Shown one piece after another: positions 46,760 to 57,534 of a stretch of DNA of 64,000 bases (the first letter of the stretch is position 1; each line of letters begins with the position of its first letter). The stretch spans positions 22,040,432-22,104,431 of the forward strand of contig NC_081412.1 of the NCBI RefSeq assembly GCF_030272615.1, read 5' to 3'. The stretch comes from Cryptomeria japonica. Taxonomy: Eukaryota > Streptophyta > Pinopsida > Cupressales > Cupressaceae. Under the pieces are notes generated by a model. It saw only the letters and a program-made list of their open reading frames with translations, was not told where the DNA came from and did no database searches. Position numbers and translations under genes: made by a program.

Positions 46760-47728
46760 TCAAGTCTCTACCGGAGGCACATAAACCTCCAATCCGTCTC
46801 TGAAGTACTCAAATGATTCTTTAGGCAAAGGTCTAGTGAAGATGTTTGGAATCTGTTCTTTAGTGTTCACATAAACCAGTCTAACTTCATTTGCTTCCAC
46901 CTTCTCCTTCAAAAAGTTATACTTGATAGATATGTGCTTTGTCTTAGAATGAAATACCAGATTCTTTGATATATTAATAGAAGCAAAGTTATCATAGTAA
47001 ATAACTACCGGCTCATTACAATCCACCTTTATATCCTTCAACATTTGCTTCATCCATAGAACTTGTGTACAGTTAGTAGCAGTAGCAAAATACTGAGATT
47101 CAACAGTAGATAAAGATATACATGATTGCTTCTTGTTGATCCATGAAACAAGTATCTTTCCAAGAAAGAAAGATCCACCAGATGTGCTCTTCCGGTCATC
47201 AACATCTCCAACCCAATCTACATCTATATATGCACATAATGTAAAGTCATCATTTTTAGGATACCACAAACCATATTCAGTTGTTCCCTGCAAATACCTA
47301 AAAATCCTTTTCACCGCACTCTCATGATTTTCTCTAGGATCACTCTGATATTTTGATACAATACAAACTGCATTCATTATATCTGGTCTAGTCTGAGTCA
47401 GATATAACAAACCACCAATCATAGACTTGTACCTTGTAGGATTTACTGGTGTAGATGCATCTTTCTTTGTCAATTTCTCACTTTTAACCATCAGAGTACT
47501 AACCGGTTCACAATTTTCCAACCCAAATTTCTTCAACAACTCTCTAGCATACTTAGTTTGACAGATGAAAATATCTTTGTCAGTTTGAGTAATCTGCAAA
47601 CTTAAGAAAATTTTCATCTTCCCAATCATAGACATCTCAAACTCATTCTTCACATTGCTAGAGAATTCCATACACAACTTATCTTCACCTCCAAAAATGA
47701 TATCATCAACAAAGACCTCAATAATCAA
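46760..47728 (-). CDS. Copia G reverse transcriptase C-terminal half and RNase H
   Basis: 322 codons from just before the RT catalytic box (VFVDDIIFGG) through YLTQTRPDIMNAV to the full RNase H: acidic residues in YIDVDWVGD, STVESQY and YYDNFASI, and the C-terminal IFTRPLPKESF. The N-terminal RT pieces lie at 47725-48234 in other frames. Between the end of EEEVYIEKPNGFSL and NVDSNLYYK the stretch with the ALYGLKQAPRAWY motif is missing, so the upstream RT is deleted rather than only frameshifted. This is a fragment, not a translated gene. Confidence 0.92.
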   Translation of the reverse strand: MIIEVFVDDIIFGGEDKLCMEFSSNVKNEFEMSMIGKMKIFLSLQITQTDKDIFICQTKYARELLKKFGLENCEPVSTLMVKSEKLTKKDASTPVNPTRYKSMIGGLLYLTQTRPDIMNAVCIVSKYQSDPRENHESAVKRIFRYLQGTTEYGLWYPKNDDFTLCAYIDVDWVGDVDDRKSTSGGSFFLGKILVSWINKKQSCISLSTVESQYFATATNCTQVLWMKQMLKDIKVDCNEPVVIYYDNFASINISKNLVFHSKTKHISIKYNFLKEKVEANEVRLVYVNTKEQIPNIFTRPLPKESFEYFRDGLEVYVPPVET

Positions 47729-48504
47729 TATGTCATCATCAGTGATCTTGTAATATAAATTACTGTCAACATTACTTTTAGTGAGAATCCATTAGGTTTC
47801 TCAATATAAACTTCCTCTTCAAGATCTCCATTCATAAATTCACACTTAACATCCATTTGATAAACCTTGTAGTTCTTATGTGTAGCATAAGCAGGAAATA
47901 ATCTCACAGCTTCAATCCTAGCTACTGATGCAAAGGTTTCACCATAATAAATTCCTTCCTTCTAAGAATATCCTTTACAAACCAATCTAGTTGTATTCCT
48001 CACAACTTGTCCATCCTCATTCAATTTATTCCTAAAAACCCATTTAGTTCCAATAACATTCTTATTTTTAGGCCAGGGAACTAAAGACCATGTGTTATTC
48101 TTTTCTATCTGATCTAATTCTTCTTCCATAGCTTTCATCCAGTATTCATCTTTACAAGCTTCAATTACTGATGTTGGTTCAACTTGAGAAATCAAACATG
48201 CCTCATCAGCTGCCAACCTTCTTCTTGTCATCACTCCTTTGCTTTTGTCTCCAATGATCCAATCTTATGAATGATTCAACCGTACATACCTAGGAGTCTT
48301 TTGATTTTCTATTCCTCTGTCCTGATCTTCAGTCACTATAGGAGTTTTCTGATACTGCTGAAGTAACTGGTTCAACATTTTGTTCCGATGTAGGTGAGCT
48401 ACCGGTTCAGTTATGATCATTTCCACTACCAGTTCTCTCTCATAAGTTCCGATTTCGCTTCTGTTCTGCTCATCCACTTTGACATTTGTGCTCTCCACCA
48501 TTCT
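47729..48504 (-). pseudogene. Copia G RT N-terminus, broken
   Basis: Minus-strand pieces: 48501-48265 (linker), 48234-47962 with EYWMKAMEEELDQIEKNNTW and VIGTKWVFRNKLNEDG, then 47907-47725 with YKVYQMDVKCEFMNGDLEEE. These are the ordered N-terminal blocks of copia RT, separated by stops near 48264 and 47960. The following block with the conserved LYGLKQAPRAWY motif is absent. Confidence 0.85.
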
Positions 48505-49122
48505 CTACAGTATTTTGTTATAACATCTATATGCTTTTCTTTCATTAGAATAACCAAGAAATATTCCTTCAACACATCTAGGATCAAACTTTCTAGTGGA
48601 ATCATCTCTTTTGATATAGCATTTACTACCAAAGATTCTGAAATACTTAACTGTCAGTGTATGACCAAACCATAATTCATAAGGTATCTTACTGGTATCT
48701 CCTTTGATATGAACTTTGTTGAATGTGTATACCGACCTGCTTACATCTTCTCTCCGGTAGACATGAGGCAGATTAGCTTCCATCATCATAGTTCTAGTTG
48801 TATCCAAGATAGTTATGTTCTTCCTTTCCACAACTCCATTCTGCTGAGGTGTCCGAGGTGCAGACAACTGTCTCCTTATCCCATTCTTCTCACAATAGTT
48901 GTTAAATTCACTAGATGTGAATTCTCCACCCTGATATGAACTTAAGCATTTAAACTTTAATCTTGTCTCTGTCTCAACTTTAGCTTTAAATATTTTAAAC
49001 TTTTCAAATTCTTCAGACTTCTCCCTTAGAAAAGTAACCCACATCATTCTTGAATAGTCATCAATGATTAGCATGAAATATCTATCACCCTGAAAACTTT
49101 TGATTCTAGCAGGACCACACAA
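48505..49122 (-). pseudogene. Copia G integrase core
   Basis: 205 codons beginning at CGPARIKSFQGDRYFML, frameshifted relative to the upstream gag-protease frame, which it overlaps (49068-49122). The second catalytic Asp is replaced: SSYQGGEFTS instead of SDxGGEF. The glutamate in NGVVERKN is present. The C-terminal region (ELWFGHTLTVKYFRIFGSKC, GIFLGYSNERKAYR) is typical of copia. The first catalytic Asp lies in the shifted part. Confidence 0.88.
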
Positions 49123-50858
49123 GTAGTATAAATAAGATGAAGAACATCATTAGATTTGTCTTGCATACTCTTAAAATAAGTTCGGACTTGCTTTCCCATT
49201 TCACATTCCTTACATACTAGATTATAGGGCTTTACAATCTTAGGTATATCTCTAACTGCCTTAGTAGAATTGATCTTCACAATGCAATCAAAATTCACAT
49301 GACACAACCTCTTATGCCATATCCAACTCTCATCAATTTGTGCAATCAAACATGTGTTCTCAGCAGAGTTCAAATGAAATATATTACCTTTAGTCTGTGT
49401 ACCGATTGCAATCTCCAATCCAGATCTATTGATAATCTTGTATTTTCCATCCTTGAACTGTAACTGAAATCCCTTATCCACCAACTGTCCTACACTCAAA
49501 ATATTATGCCTTAAACCTTTAACATAATAAACATTATCTTTGTCATCCTTACCATCCAATGATATTTTTCCTCTTCCCTTGATCATGCATGCTTTGTCAT
49601 CTCCAAATCTAACTAGACCACCATCAAATTCTTGCATAGATAAGAACTTCCTTTTATCTCTAGTCATATGATATGAACATCCACTGTCAATTACCCATTC
49701 ATCCTTGTCTTCAATTTTAGCAGCAAGGGCCTTCTCTTCAGGTACTGGATCATCTTCCTTGATAGCCAAAAATACCCATTCCTTTCCATTTCTGAATCCA
49801 CTAGCTGAATCTTGTGTCGGTTTATCATCAGGATCAGTCACACCTTCCTTATCCACATAGTAACATGATTTGTCTTTGTTTCTCTTGTACTTATGCTTGT
49901 TCTGATAATCATGGTTAGGCCTAAAAGATCTTCTAGCTCTTTCTTCAAATCTTGAATTCCTTTTAGGACATCTAGATGCAAAATGACCTATCTTATTACA
50001 TGCAAAGCATTTAAAAGGTGATTTTCCTTCATACTTACTTCCCATCGGTCCTTTAGGTACTCTTCTAGCAAATAAGGCTTCAAGTTGCTCAAACTTTTCA
50101 TTTTCTTTGTTCATATCCTCTAGTTCCTTCTCATATAAAACTTTCCAATCACTCTTGCCGGTAGATGATGTACATGCATGAAAAGCAGGTTTAGATTTTA
50201 CAGCTCCAAAAGATCCAAATTCCTCAAGTTCAAAAGCAGATAATTTCCCAACCAAGGTATCCCTATTAATAGAGGTGTTTGCCAAAGTTCTCAGCTCATT
50301 AATTATAGTATCCTTCATCATATCAGCCAGTGGAAAATCTCTTTGTACTTTAGAAACTATTTCATCTTCGCTAAGAGATCCACCACAACATTGAATTCCC
50401 AAAACAATATCATTAACTCTCTCCATAAAAGCAGTAATCCTTTCATGTTCTTCCATCTTCAGGTTCTCATACCTCACCCGGTAACCATCAAGTTTAGAAA
50501 TTTTAACAGTAGGGTCACCTTCATTTAGAGTTTCCAATTTGTCCCATATAGCCTTTGCAGTTGATTTGTCAATTAGTCCCATTATTTGTTGATCAGAAAG
50601 TGCACACAAAAGGGCTTCTCTATCTCTACAATCATTCTCAAGTTTCTTATCTAGACATGTCAGAGGAGGATTGCCAGATGCCAGATTAAATGATATAACA
50701 CCATTCTCAATGATCTCCCAATTTTCTTTTTCAAGGCATTTCAGATGAGTCTCCATCTGAATCTTCCATACCCTGTAATTTGTTCCATCAGACCTAGGAA
50801 TTTCTCTTCGGAAAACAGTTGCAGATGTACTTGATGAACTTGAACTGCTAGATACCAT
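49068..50858 (-). CDS. Copia G gag-protease-pre-integrase
   Basis: 596 codons from ATG at 50858, 43 bp after the primer site. Order: Ser-rich N-terminus, copia gag (WKIQMETHLKCLEKENWEII, ALSDQQIMGLIDKSTAKAIW), a charged stretch, zinc knuckle CFACNKIGHFASRC (about residue 285), protease site DSGCSYHM (about 395), NILSVGQLVDKGF, and pre-integrase WHKRLCHVNFD…CKECEMGK (about 515-560). The frame is lost at about 49122, where the integrase should continue as HTDLCGP. The final ~18 residues are out of frame. A rare long intact gag frame in this window. Confidence 0.93.
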   Translation of the reverse strand: MVSSSSSSSSTSATVFRREIPRSDGTNYRVWKIQMETHLKCLEKENWEIIENGVISFNLASGNPPLTCLDKKLENDCRDREALLCALSDQQIMGLIDKSTAKAIWDKLETLNEGDPTVKISKLDGYRVRYENLKMEEHERITAFMERVNDIVLGIQCCGGSLSEDEIVSKVQRDFPLADMMKDTIINELRTLANTSINRDTLVGKLSAFELEEFGSFGAVKSKPAFHACTSSTGKSDWKVLYEKELEDMNKENEKFEQLEALFARRVPKGPMGSKYEGKSPFKCFACNKIGHFASRCPKRNSRFEERARRSFRPNHDYQNKHKYKRNKDKSCYYVDKEGVTDPDDKPTQDSASGFRNGKEWVFLAIKEDDPVPEEKALAAKIEDKDEWVIDSGCSYHMTRDKRKFLSMQEFDGGLVRFGDDKACMIKGRGKISLDGKDDKDNVYYVKGLRHNILSVGQLVDKGFQLQFKDGKYKIINRSGLEIAIGTQTKGNIFHLNSAENTCLIAQIDESWIWHKRLCHVNFDCIVKINSTKAVRDIPKIVKPYNLVCKECEMGKQVRTYFKSMQDKSNDVLHLIYTTCVVLLESKVFRVIDISC

Positions 50859-50900
50859 AGGATCTTCCTCAAGTGATTAAGCTTCTGCGGAGAGAACCAA

Positions 50901-50912
50901 GCTCTGATACCA
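50901..50912 (-). other. Primer-binding site of copia G
   Basis: Minus strand TGGTATCAGAGC, perfect initiator-Met-tRNA complement, two bases inside the LTR at 50915. Confidence 0.92.
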
Positions 50913-50914
50913 AT

Positions 50915-52183
50915 TGTTAGACAACTCAGATAACTAGAGGACAATTGAGAGGGGGGGTGTGAATCAGTTGTCACCAGATTACAGAACTTTAAGCATTCAA
51001 AACCTTATTATTGGAACACATAAACTCAATATCGAAATGTATAAACTAAATATCAGAATGACGGATCTATAACAATTAAACATAAATATAAACCACAGAA
51101 CAATTACCATCCATCCATAACACATGACACCAATATTTGTACATGGAAAACCCGGTAAAGGGAAAAAACACGGTGGGAAGCCTACCCACAGTCAGATAAT
51201 ACTTCTACAGTAAGTATGTGATTACAATATGAGGGGGCTGCACATGCAGGAAGGCCAACAATCTAGAGTGCACTACTCATCACAAAAGGAGCCTCATTGA
51301 CCACAAAATAAATCCAGACTACAATCCAGAATGAAGATTGAACTACAAGTATTACATCTCCTATGCCTGAGTACAGTTCTGGTTAAGCTCAATACCAGAG
51401 GTCTTAAACCTCTCTTACCAACCCAATTTGATCACCTATGATGAACCAAACTTTCTGCATATGATTACAATATTATTCACACATATTTCATCCTATAACC
51501 TTGACCTATTACCATTCCCATGATCTACAAAGAGATCTTACATCATATTTATACCAACCTAGGACCTAAACAATTAGGTCAGCCACCTAAAATATAATAC
51601 GATAAGTTCATAACATAAACCCGCAATCCAATGATCAACCAAGTCGGATTAGGCCAAAAACAATGTAAATCAATCATTAAATCTCACTGGTAACGCATCA
51701 GGAACATCCTCCAACACGTTACATAAACTGGTCCATAACCTAGATAACACTAGACCCAAAATAGGTTGCCATAAACCAAATCCAACACCATCGATCAATA
51801 GGAACATGAACAAGATAACCAATAGCATCCCCAAAGCCATCTAGAAGCTGCACCAACACCACTTATGACGTGCATCAAAAGATATTCAACAAAGCTCTAT
51901 CGGTAAAACCCTTACCGGTGACCAAACGACTTACTAGAACAAATGATAGCTCCTGAGTCATCAAATCCCAAACCAACTGATCCTGATACATATCCGAATA
52001 GCATGAATGATAGATCCAAATCAATTCCACAAACCAAAGCATACCAGATCATATCGGATCAATATCATAAACCAACCACACTACTGGAACCAACCGGAAA
52101 CCGATAAACAACCAAAACAACTTGTGTTGCCATCAATGAAAAAACATCAATGCAACAAAATCAATTCCTCCAAATTTCCAACA
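50915..52183 (-). repeat. Right (5') LTR of copia G
   Basis: 1269 bp pairing with 45099-46365. Begins TGTTAGACAACTCAGATAAC and ends AATTTCCAACA. Minus-strand TATAAATATGATG near 51543-51555 is the probable TATA box. The G run is followed by TGTGAATCAG, with an extra TG absent from the left copy. Confidence 0.95.
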
Positions 52184-52382
52184 CTATCATCCCATGCATG
52201 AATATGACCACCACAATCACCACAAAGATTCCAAAAGTGTTCTACTTATCCTGAAATACTGGTGATAGATTACCAGACCACTTCCTCTATCGGTTACCAA
52301 AATCCATAACTACCAGATAGAATTTCTGAGGAGAGTTGCCATCAATGAAAATCCTAATCCATTATCCATGCAATTGCCAACA
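52184..52382 (-). repeat. Left (3') LTR of element F, second part
   Basis: Continuation of 44386-45098 after G: TATCATCCCATGCATGAATA … CCATGCAATTGCCAACA, matching the right LTR from about 58247. The right LTR has 22 extra bases just before its end (58435-58457). Confidence 0.9.
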
Positions 52383-52555
52383 ATCTCCCCCTTTGGCATT
52401 GATGACAACACTCGTGAAAAATGACTGTGTCAACCTTTATACCGGATCAAAGTTTCTAAGGCTCCCCCTTAGACCAAAAACTCAAAAACTTGTATCAACC
52501 AAAAAATTGCATCATTCTCTGTACATTTTTCACTCTACTCTCCCTTTTTGACAAC
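52383..52555 (-). promoter_or_regulatory. Polypurine tracts of element F
   Basis: The minus strand reads GCCAAAGGGGGAGAT at the LTR edge. More runs lie near 52464-52471 and 52537-52546, the last with CATTGTTGTCAAAAAGGGAG. Confidence 0.7.
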
Positions 52556-52668
52556 AATGCCAAAGATGGGATGCTTCTCAAAAACTCATATACAAGAGTA
52601 TATACCAGATATTATACGTACTTGAAGATATTTACAAAAACGGTCTTCAAAAATCCTAAGTGGGTATC

Positions 52669-54982
52669 TCATCCATTCTTCAAGTTGTCCAAAACTGTAA
52701 TGAAAGCACTAAAAACATAAGCATGTATCTCCACATCTTTCAATTCTTTCAGAACTGGTTGTGCCATTGTCTTCATGCAATCAACTTTGTTTCTTAGTAT
52801 AGTGTCCATCTGGGGTGCAATAAGGTTCCAGAGCTCACCATCTCGCCTCAAAATTCTCTCCTTTTTTAAATTTAGGCTCGAGATTTGATCAATTACAGCC
52901 ATCACTTGACCTTCTATGCTACTGGTAATGGCTGCATTGGAATCAAACAAATGAGATATACTATCAAGCTTTGCCTGGCAAACACTGACCTATTTGTCTA
53001 TATCGGATGTGAATTTAGGCAGTATAAGGCATGACTTGTATATATTTCCTCCTTCACTCAATGCCTCAGAGATTGTCTGCAGTCCTTTATTAAATTTGAC
53101 TCTCTCATCTTCAATCATCTTTCAGAATGTTTGCATATGCACCTCCTTGAATCTGTCTAATACTTTCTTGGTGGTTGCCTTTTCCAATGACTCAAAATTG
53201 GTACTGATATTGTTGATCACTGTAACAGTGTGTCGGGTGGGTTAAAATTTGGATCTAATTGTAGTTCTGGTATCACCTTTTGTAAAACATCTGCAGTCAT
53301 CTCAATCAACTTTTTGTCCTCAGTCTCAAATTTAACCAAGTCCTAACTAGCTTGAGCCTGGACCGTTGCAGCAACCATCAGCCTTTCAGCTGGAGACATT
53401 TGTCCAATGTCAACAGTTCTATCAAAATTAATGGAGATTTGTCGAAGGATCATTTTTCCTTTGTCATTTGGTGTGTCAATTGCCATGATTACCAGGACAT
53501 CATCAATTTTATGCTTTCCCTTATTGACCTCTTTTCCCTTATCTTATACCTTGTCCTTACTTGATTCCTCTTTACCTACATCCTTTTCTTATGCACCGGT
53601 GTCACCACTTGGTGCAGTATCATATTTTGGTGTCTCCTTGGTCTCTTCAACTTTCCCTTCCACCATCTTCGGGTGGTCAACTAGAGGATTTTGGCTGTCT
53701 TCTACATCAAGGATTGTATTGGCCTGATCTTCTGGATGAGAAGTATCTTCCTTTTGGGAGTCATCATCATACTTGGGGTTGATTTGCAACCGATTGTTCT
53801 TTAGGAACCTTTTCCATATTTCTTCAGTTTCTTGTCTAACTTCCTCAACCTTGCCAACCATAAGCCTGTTTATTCTATTTTTGCTTCAGAATTCTTTCTT
53901 GTTGGCTAGCTCCATGAGTCTATCAACTTCTCCTTGAGATATGCAAGCACTAATATTCATCAATTCATGTTCTTTCATTTTCTTATCTAATTGGCTTCCG
54001 GGTAGCCTTCTATCATCAAGAATGTTATATAAATCTTTTGGAATGCTACATTCTAATTCAATCAATGATTTGCTGAAGTTATGCAAATACAACACAACAA
54101 CTTCCTCAATTTCCCTCTGACCATTCTCATCAAGATTATCATAGGATGCACTAATATTCTTGAGATTATCATCAATAACTATTTCATCAATCAATTCTTT
54201 TGTAGTCAATGGGGGAATGATGGTGTATTTACCTTCCACCTTGTCGGATTCAAGATTTTCATCAAGATCTATTCTTAGCTTTCTTCCTCTTTTAGGCCTA
54301 CCAGTTAGAGAAGGTTCTAATTTTGTCTTTTTGCTTTGTTGGGCACCACCAGACTGTGGTTTCCTAATCACTTGGACAAATTCTCCTTTCTTCTTTGCTT
54401 TCTCTGCTTCCACATATGACTTTGTCTCAGATGCAATAGGAGATACAATGACATAAGTTCTTTTTGGTTTCTGCTTCTGCTTCAGTACTCCTTTGTTGGA
54501 TGAGCTTTGAGTTGTTGATGACTTCACCGGAGTAGGGGAAGACTTAGTCTCCTTAGGCTTTGACCTGGAGGGAACCAGTTCAGTCATAGGCTTCTTTGAT
54601 TCTATCTATGCTTCCATTTGAGCTTTCTTCTCCCTAGCTTTCTTGATAGCTTAGATCCGGTAAAGCCCATTTGCTTAGCCACTGCCTCTACCATTTTTGT
54701 TACTTTTCTTTTTCTTTAGGGCTGAGTGAACTTCTTATGCAATTCCATATCTTTTTCTTTGACTGTGCCAAATTTTGCTTCTTGAGGGTCAACCGGTTTG
54801 CTCAAGAGATGTTGAGCATAGCTTTCAAGAATTTGAGCATCAACCTCATAACCCATTGGCATTATCCGTATTGTTCTTGGTTCTATAGCTTCCATATGCC
54901 ACTGGTCTTTGTCCACCATGAAACAGATATTATCTGCATATTTGTCCACCACTTCCTTAGGGATCCTTTCCCTATTCTTCAT
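52669..54982 (-). pseudogene. Element F third ORF region, related to B's second ORF
   Basis: Minus-strand pieces 54982-54716, 54587-53886, 53861-53589, ~53410-53230 and 52950-52669. The first has KYADNICFMVDKDQWHMEAI. The second is Lys/Ser/Pro-rich (KQKQKPKRTYVIVSP, GRPKRGRKLRIDLDENLES), then helical. The third, MVGKVEEVRQETEEIWKRFL, aligns with B's LVGKSQLVHIETEQILKKFL. The fourth, SPAERLMVAATVQAQAS, aligns with B's SSIELMEIATIVQSRAKK. The last is helical (ELWNLIAPQMDTILRNKVD). Conservation between two separate elements shows that it was a real protein. No known domain; broken by several frame changes. Confidence 0.6.
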
Positions 54983-55074
54983 TCTACCTTGGAAGGTTTT
55001 GAAGAAACTCCATAGGGTTGCTATCTAATTCTCTTTATTTCCCAATCTTTGTAGACCTTGTTTGATCTGAGTGG

Positions 55075-55896
55075 CTACCAGTAAGTCATATGCCCATTGG
55101 ACTCACCTGTCCCGACGATTTCATTCATGAAGTATAGTGCTAGGAAGACAATTAATGAACTGAATTTGAAAACATTCTTCTTGTCTGTTTTAATTTTCTT
55201 CAGATTGCTCAGGAGCACTTCAAGAAGAATTGTGCACAAGTCATACTGCATATCTTCTTTCACCATCTGATAAGTTGTATATATTGCAATACCAAAGACC
55301 GAATTCAATTTGCTAGACTGATAAACTTTGTATCCAAGAATCATTGATGCAAATTTAACATCATACTCTAAGATATCATCAATCATCACTGACCTACTAT
55401 CATATTGAGCACTAGTTAGTTTTGTGATGGTTGGGTTTGTTATCTTCCTCAAATTAGGTTTTCCATTGGTTTGGTGTAGATATGTGACTGCATGTATGGC
55501 TTGATTGGTTATCTTATAGGGTCTGTCCAGCCATATGAATTCATCGTGGACATGACTCAAAATATATCTTACCCTTTCATTCTCATCAAATGATGAAAAA
55601 TGAACAAACTGCATGAAACCCTTCTTCTGTAACTCTGCATATTCCGATTTGGGATTTCCAACTTCACCCATTATGTGCTCAGTATACAAGGTTAGGATAA
55701 CCTTACTTCTAGTTTCCTCAATTATGCAGTGAATGTATGCCCTAACATCTTCAATGTGTAGAACTCTGTATGGAACGAATGAAAAAGCACCATTGGGATC
55801 ATCCTCAATATATTTAAATGGATGTCTTTTAAATTGTGGCCTTTCTCGCTTAGCAATTTCTACCGCCAAAGGTGTATCAACAGAAGAAGATGCCAT
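55075..55896 (-). CDS. Element F 273-aa ORF of unknown function
   Basis: Uninterrupted frame from ATG 55896 (MASSSVDTPLAVEI) to a stop at 55075, lying downstream of the gag-like gene and with its own start. It looks like a folded domain: mixed hydrophobic/charged, with YIEDDPNGAFSFVPYRVLH, HVHDEFIWLDRPYKITNQAI, YDSRSVMIDDILEYDVKFA, and a hydrophobic FSSLIVFLALYFMNEIVG near the C-terminus (possible membrane helix or buried core). No protease, polymerase, integrase or zinc motif. Absent from the related element B. It may be an envelope-position ORF or a captured gene; not recognised. The intact frame suggests selection until recent insertion. Confidence 0.6.
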   Translation of the reverse strand: MASSSVDTPLAVEIAKRERPQFKRHPFKYIEDDPNGAFSFVPYRVLHIEDVRAYIHCIIEETRSKVILTLYTEHIMGEVGNPKSEYAELQKKGFMQFVHFSSFDENERVRYILSHVHDEFIWLDRPYKITNQAIHAVTYLHQTNGKPNLRKITNPTITKLTSAQYDSRSVMIDDILEYDVKFASMILGYKVYQSSKLNSVFGIAIYTTYQMVKEDMQYDLCTILLEVLLSNLKKIKTDKKNVFKFSSLIVFLALYFMNEIVGTGESNGHMTYW

Positions 55897-56399
55897 TTCA
55901 ATAAATTTAGGGTTCAAAGGATGAGCATGCTTTGGTAAATACCTTTTTCTTCTGTCGGATGCACAAGAACTTCTTGTTGGATCACCTCAATCCTTTTGAT
56001 CGCCTTGAAATCTGGTTTGCCTCACTCTGCAGCTTCAACTCTTCACTCGCAATGTGAGAAATGATTCACATTTTTTCCTTTTTAACTTTGTAAACCCTAA
56101 CTTTAAGTTGAAATAAATGCAACTGTAAAGCTCAATCGGATGTCATGTTCAACATAATCCAATCTATCGGATTCCAAGCTCTATATGATGAATTATGGAT
56201 AATCATCTCCAAGCATCTGCAATCAACCTTGATCGATCACAGATCTCTTTAGGGGGTTTTGCAAGGTTTAGCATAAAAATGACACCCCCTAAGGCCAAAT
56301 GCCTTAGTTATCAAATGAAGATCCTACACTCGATTCAGGTGCAGATCTACTGGTTGCCTTGGATTCATTTTTTCGAACCCACATCTTCTCATGCTTGTT

Positions 56400-57466
56400 C
56401 TTGATCTATTCTACCTTTGCCTTTCCCTTTTCATTAGCTTTTTTCTTGTCTACCAGAGCATTCTTGTTCATATTCTTACTTCTGCAATATTTTGCAATGT
56501 GACCGGTTTTGTTACATGCACAACAAAAAACATTTCTCTGCATAGGTATGAAATTCATCTAATTTGGTCTCATCATGCATTGGTTAGAGATATTTCCAAA
56601 CATCCCACAAGCATAGCATCTCTTGTTCTGAAAATTATTCATTACTGATGTGCACATGTTTAACTTATGACCAAATTTACTGCATATGAAACACTAACCG
56701 GTAAAGGTAGGAACATTGTTCGCATTATTCATTCCATTATTCATCGTACTTCTGCATTGATTTGCCATATGACCAAATTTATTGCAAGTAAAATGTATCT
56801 ACCATTGAATTTATAGGCATTAGGCTGTCTTATCGGAGTATTTTTGCTCTTATGATGATTAAGCTTTGCATTGCTTTGTCTAGAACTGAAGGATTCTTCT
56901 TTCTCATATCCAAGTCCTCTCATGTCTCTGACCATCCAGCATCTCATCCAGCCTTGCTGAGCTAGCATTAAATTTGTCTTTGTATTCATTTGCAGTAGCA
57001 AGTTCATCTCTTAGGGAAACAATCTGTCTTTCAAGTTCTTGACCATTATTCCTTGATTGTGTCAACTCAAGCTTCAACTGATCATTCTCATATGTAATCA
57101 TGGAGCATTCATCTGATCTGCCTTTCAATGATTGAGTGAAAATTCTTCATTCTTCTTCCAGTCTTCAATCTCCTTAGTCAGCTTCATCACAATGGATTGC
57201 ATCTCATTCTTCAATACAACATTCTCTCTAGCAAGCTTATCACATTCATCAGCTTTGTCCTGATGTTCCCTGCTTTGTTCTTCTTTCTCCTTCAGCTTAT
57301 CCATCAGCTCTTTCCTTTTGTCTCTTGAAGTGTGGACTTGTTCTTTCAAATCATTAATGAAGTCTTCATCTGCATTCAAGTTTCTCTTTAAGGAAATTAT
57401 TTCATTTCTTGTTGCATCAAGATCCTCAAGTGCCACACAAAGTTATCTCTGCAAGTCAGATTCCAT
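56400..57466 (-). pseudogene. Element F gag-like protein: coiled coil plus four CCHC knuckles
   Basis: Starts at ATG 57466 (MESDLQR, then a TAA) and continues LEDLDATRNEIISLKRNL: ~150 residues of coiled coil (KEKEEQSREHQDKADECDKL; LTQSRNNGQELERQIVSL), broken near 57125 and 57005. After a basic linker four knuckles follow in one frame from about 56790 to 56480: TCNKFGHMANQC (first Cys lost), CFICSKFGHKLNMC, CYACGMFGNISNQC (His to Asn) and CCACNKTGHIAKYC, with TAG stops before the second and after the third. Same plan as B's 13150-14350. Likely RNA-binding structural protein of the element. Confidence 0.78.
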
Positions 57467-57520
57467 TGATTAAATCTCTCGGACCTTCCTCAAGCGATTA
57501 GGCTTCCTCAGAGGAACTAG

Positions 57521-57532
57521 AATCTGATACCA
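57521..57532 (-). other. Primer-binding site of element F
   Basis: Minus strand TGGTATCAGATT, matching the Met-tRNA complement TGGTATCAGAGC in the first ten bases; two bases from the LTR. Confidence 0.82.
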
Positions 57533-57534
57533 AT

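Larger units (their letters stand above)
45099..52183 (-). mobile_element. Copia element G (Sirevirus-like), innermost of the nest
   Basis: 7085-bp copia element: LTRs 45099-46365 (1267 bp) and 50915-52183 (1269 bp), primer site TGGTATCAGAGC 50901-50912, gag-pol 50858 down to 46760, and repeated polypurine tracts 46366-46680. It interrupts F's left LTR; the flanks GTATT/CTATC are imperfect. LTRs are similar in length and sequence, and a 596-codon frame survives, so it is among the younger insertions here. A frameshift in integrase, stops, and a deletion in RT make it inactive. Confidence 0.93.
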
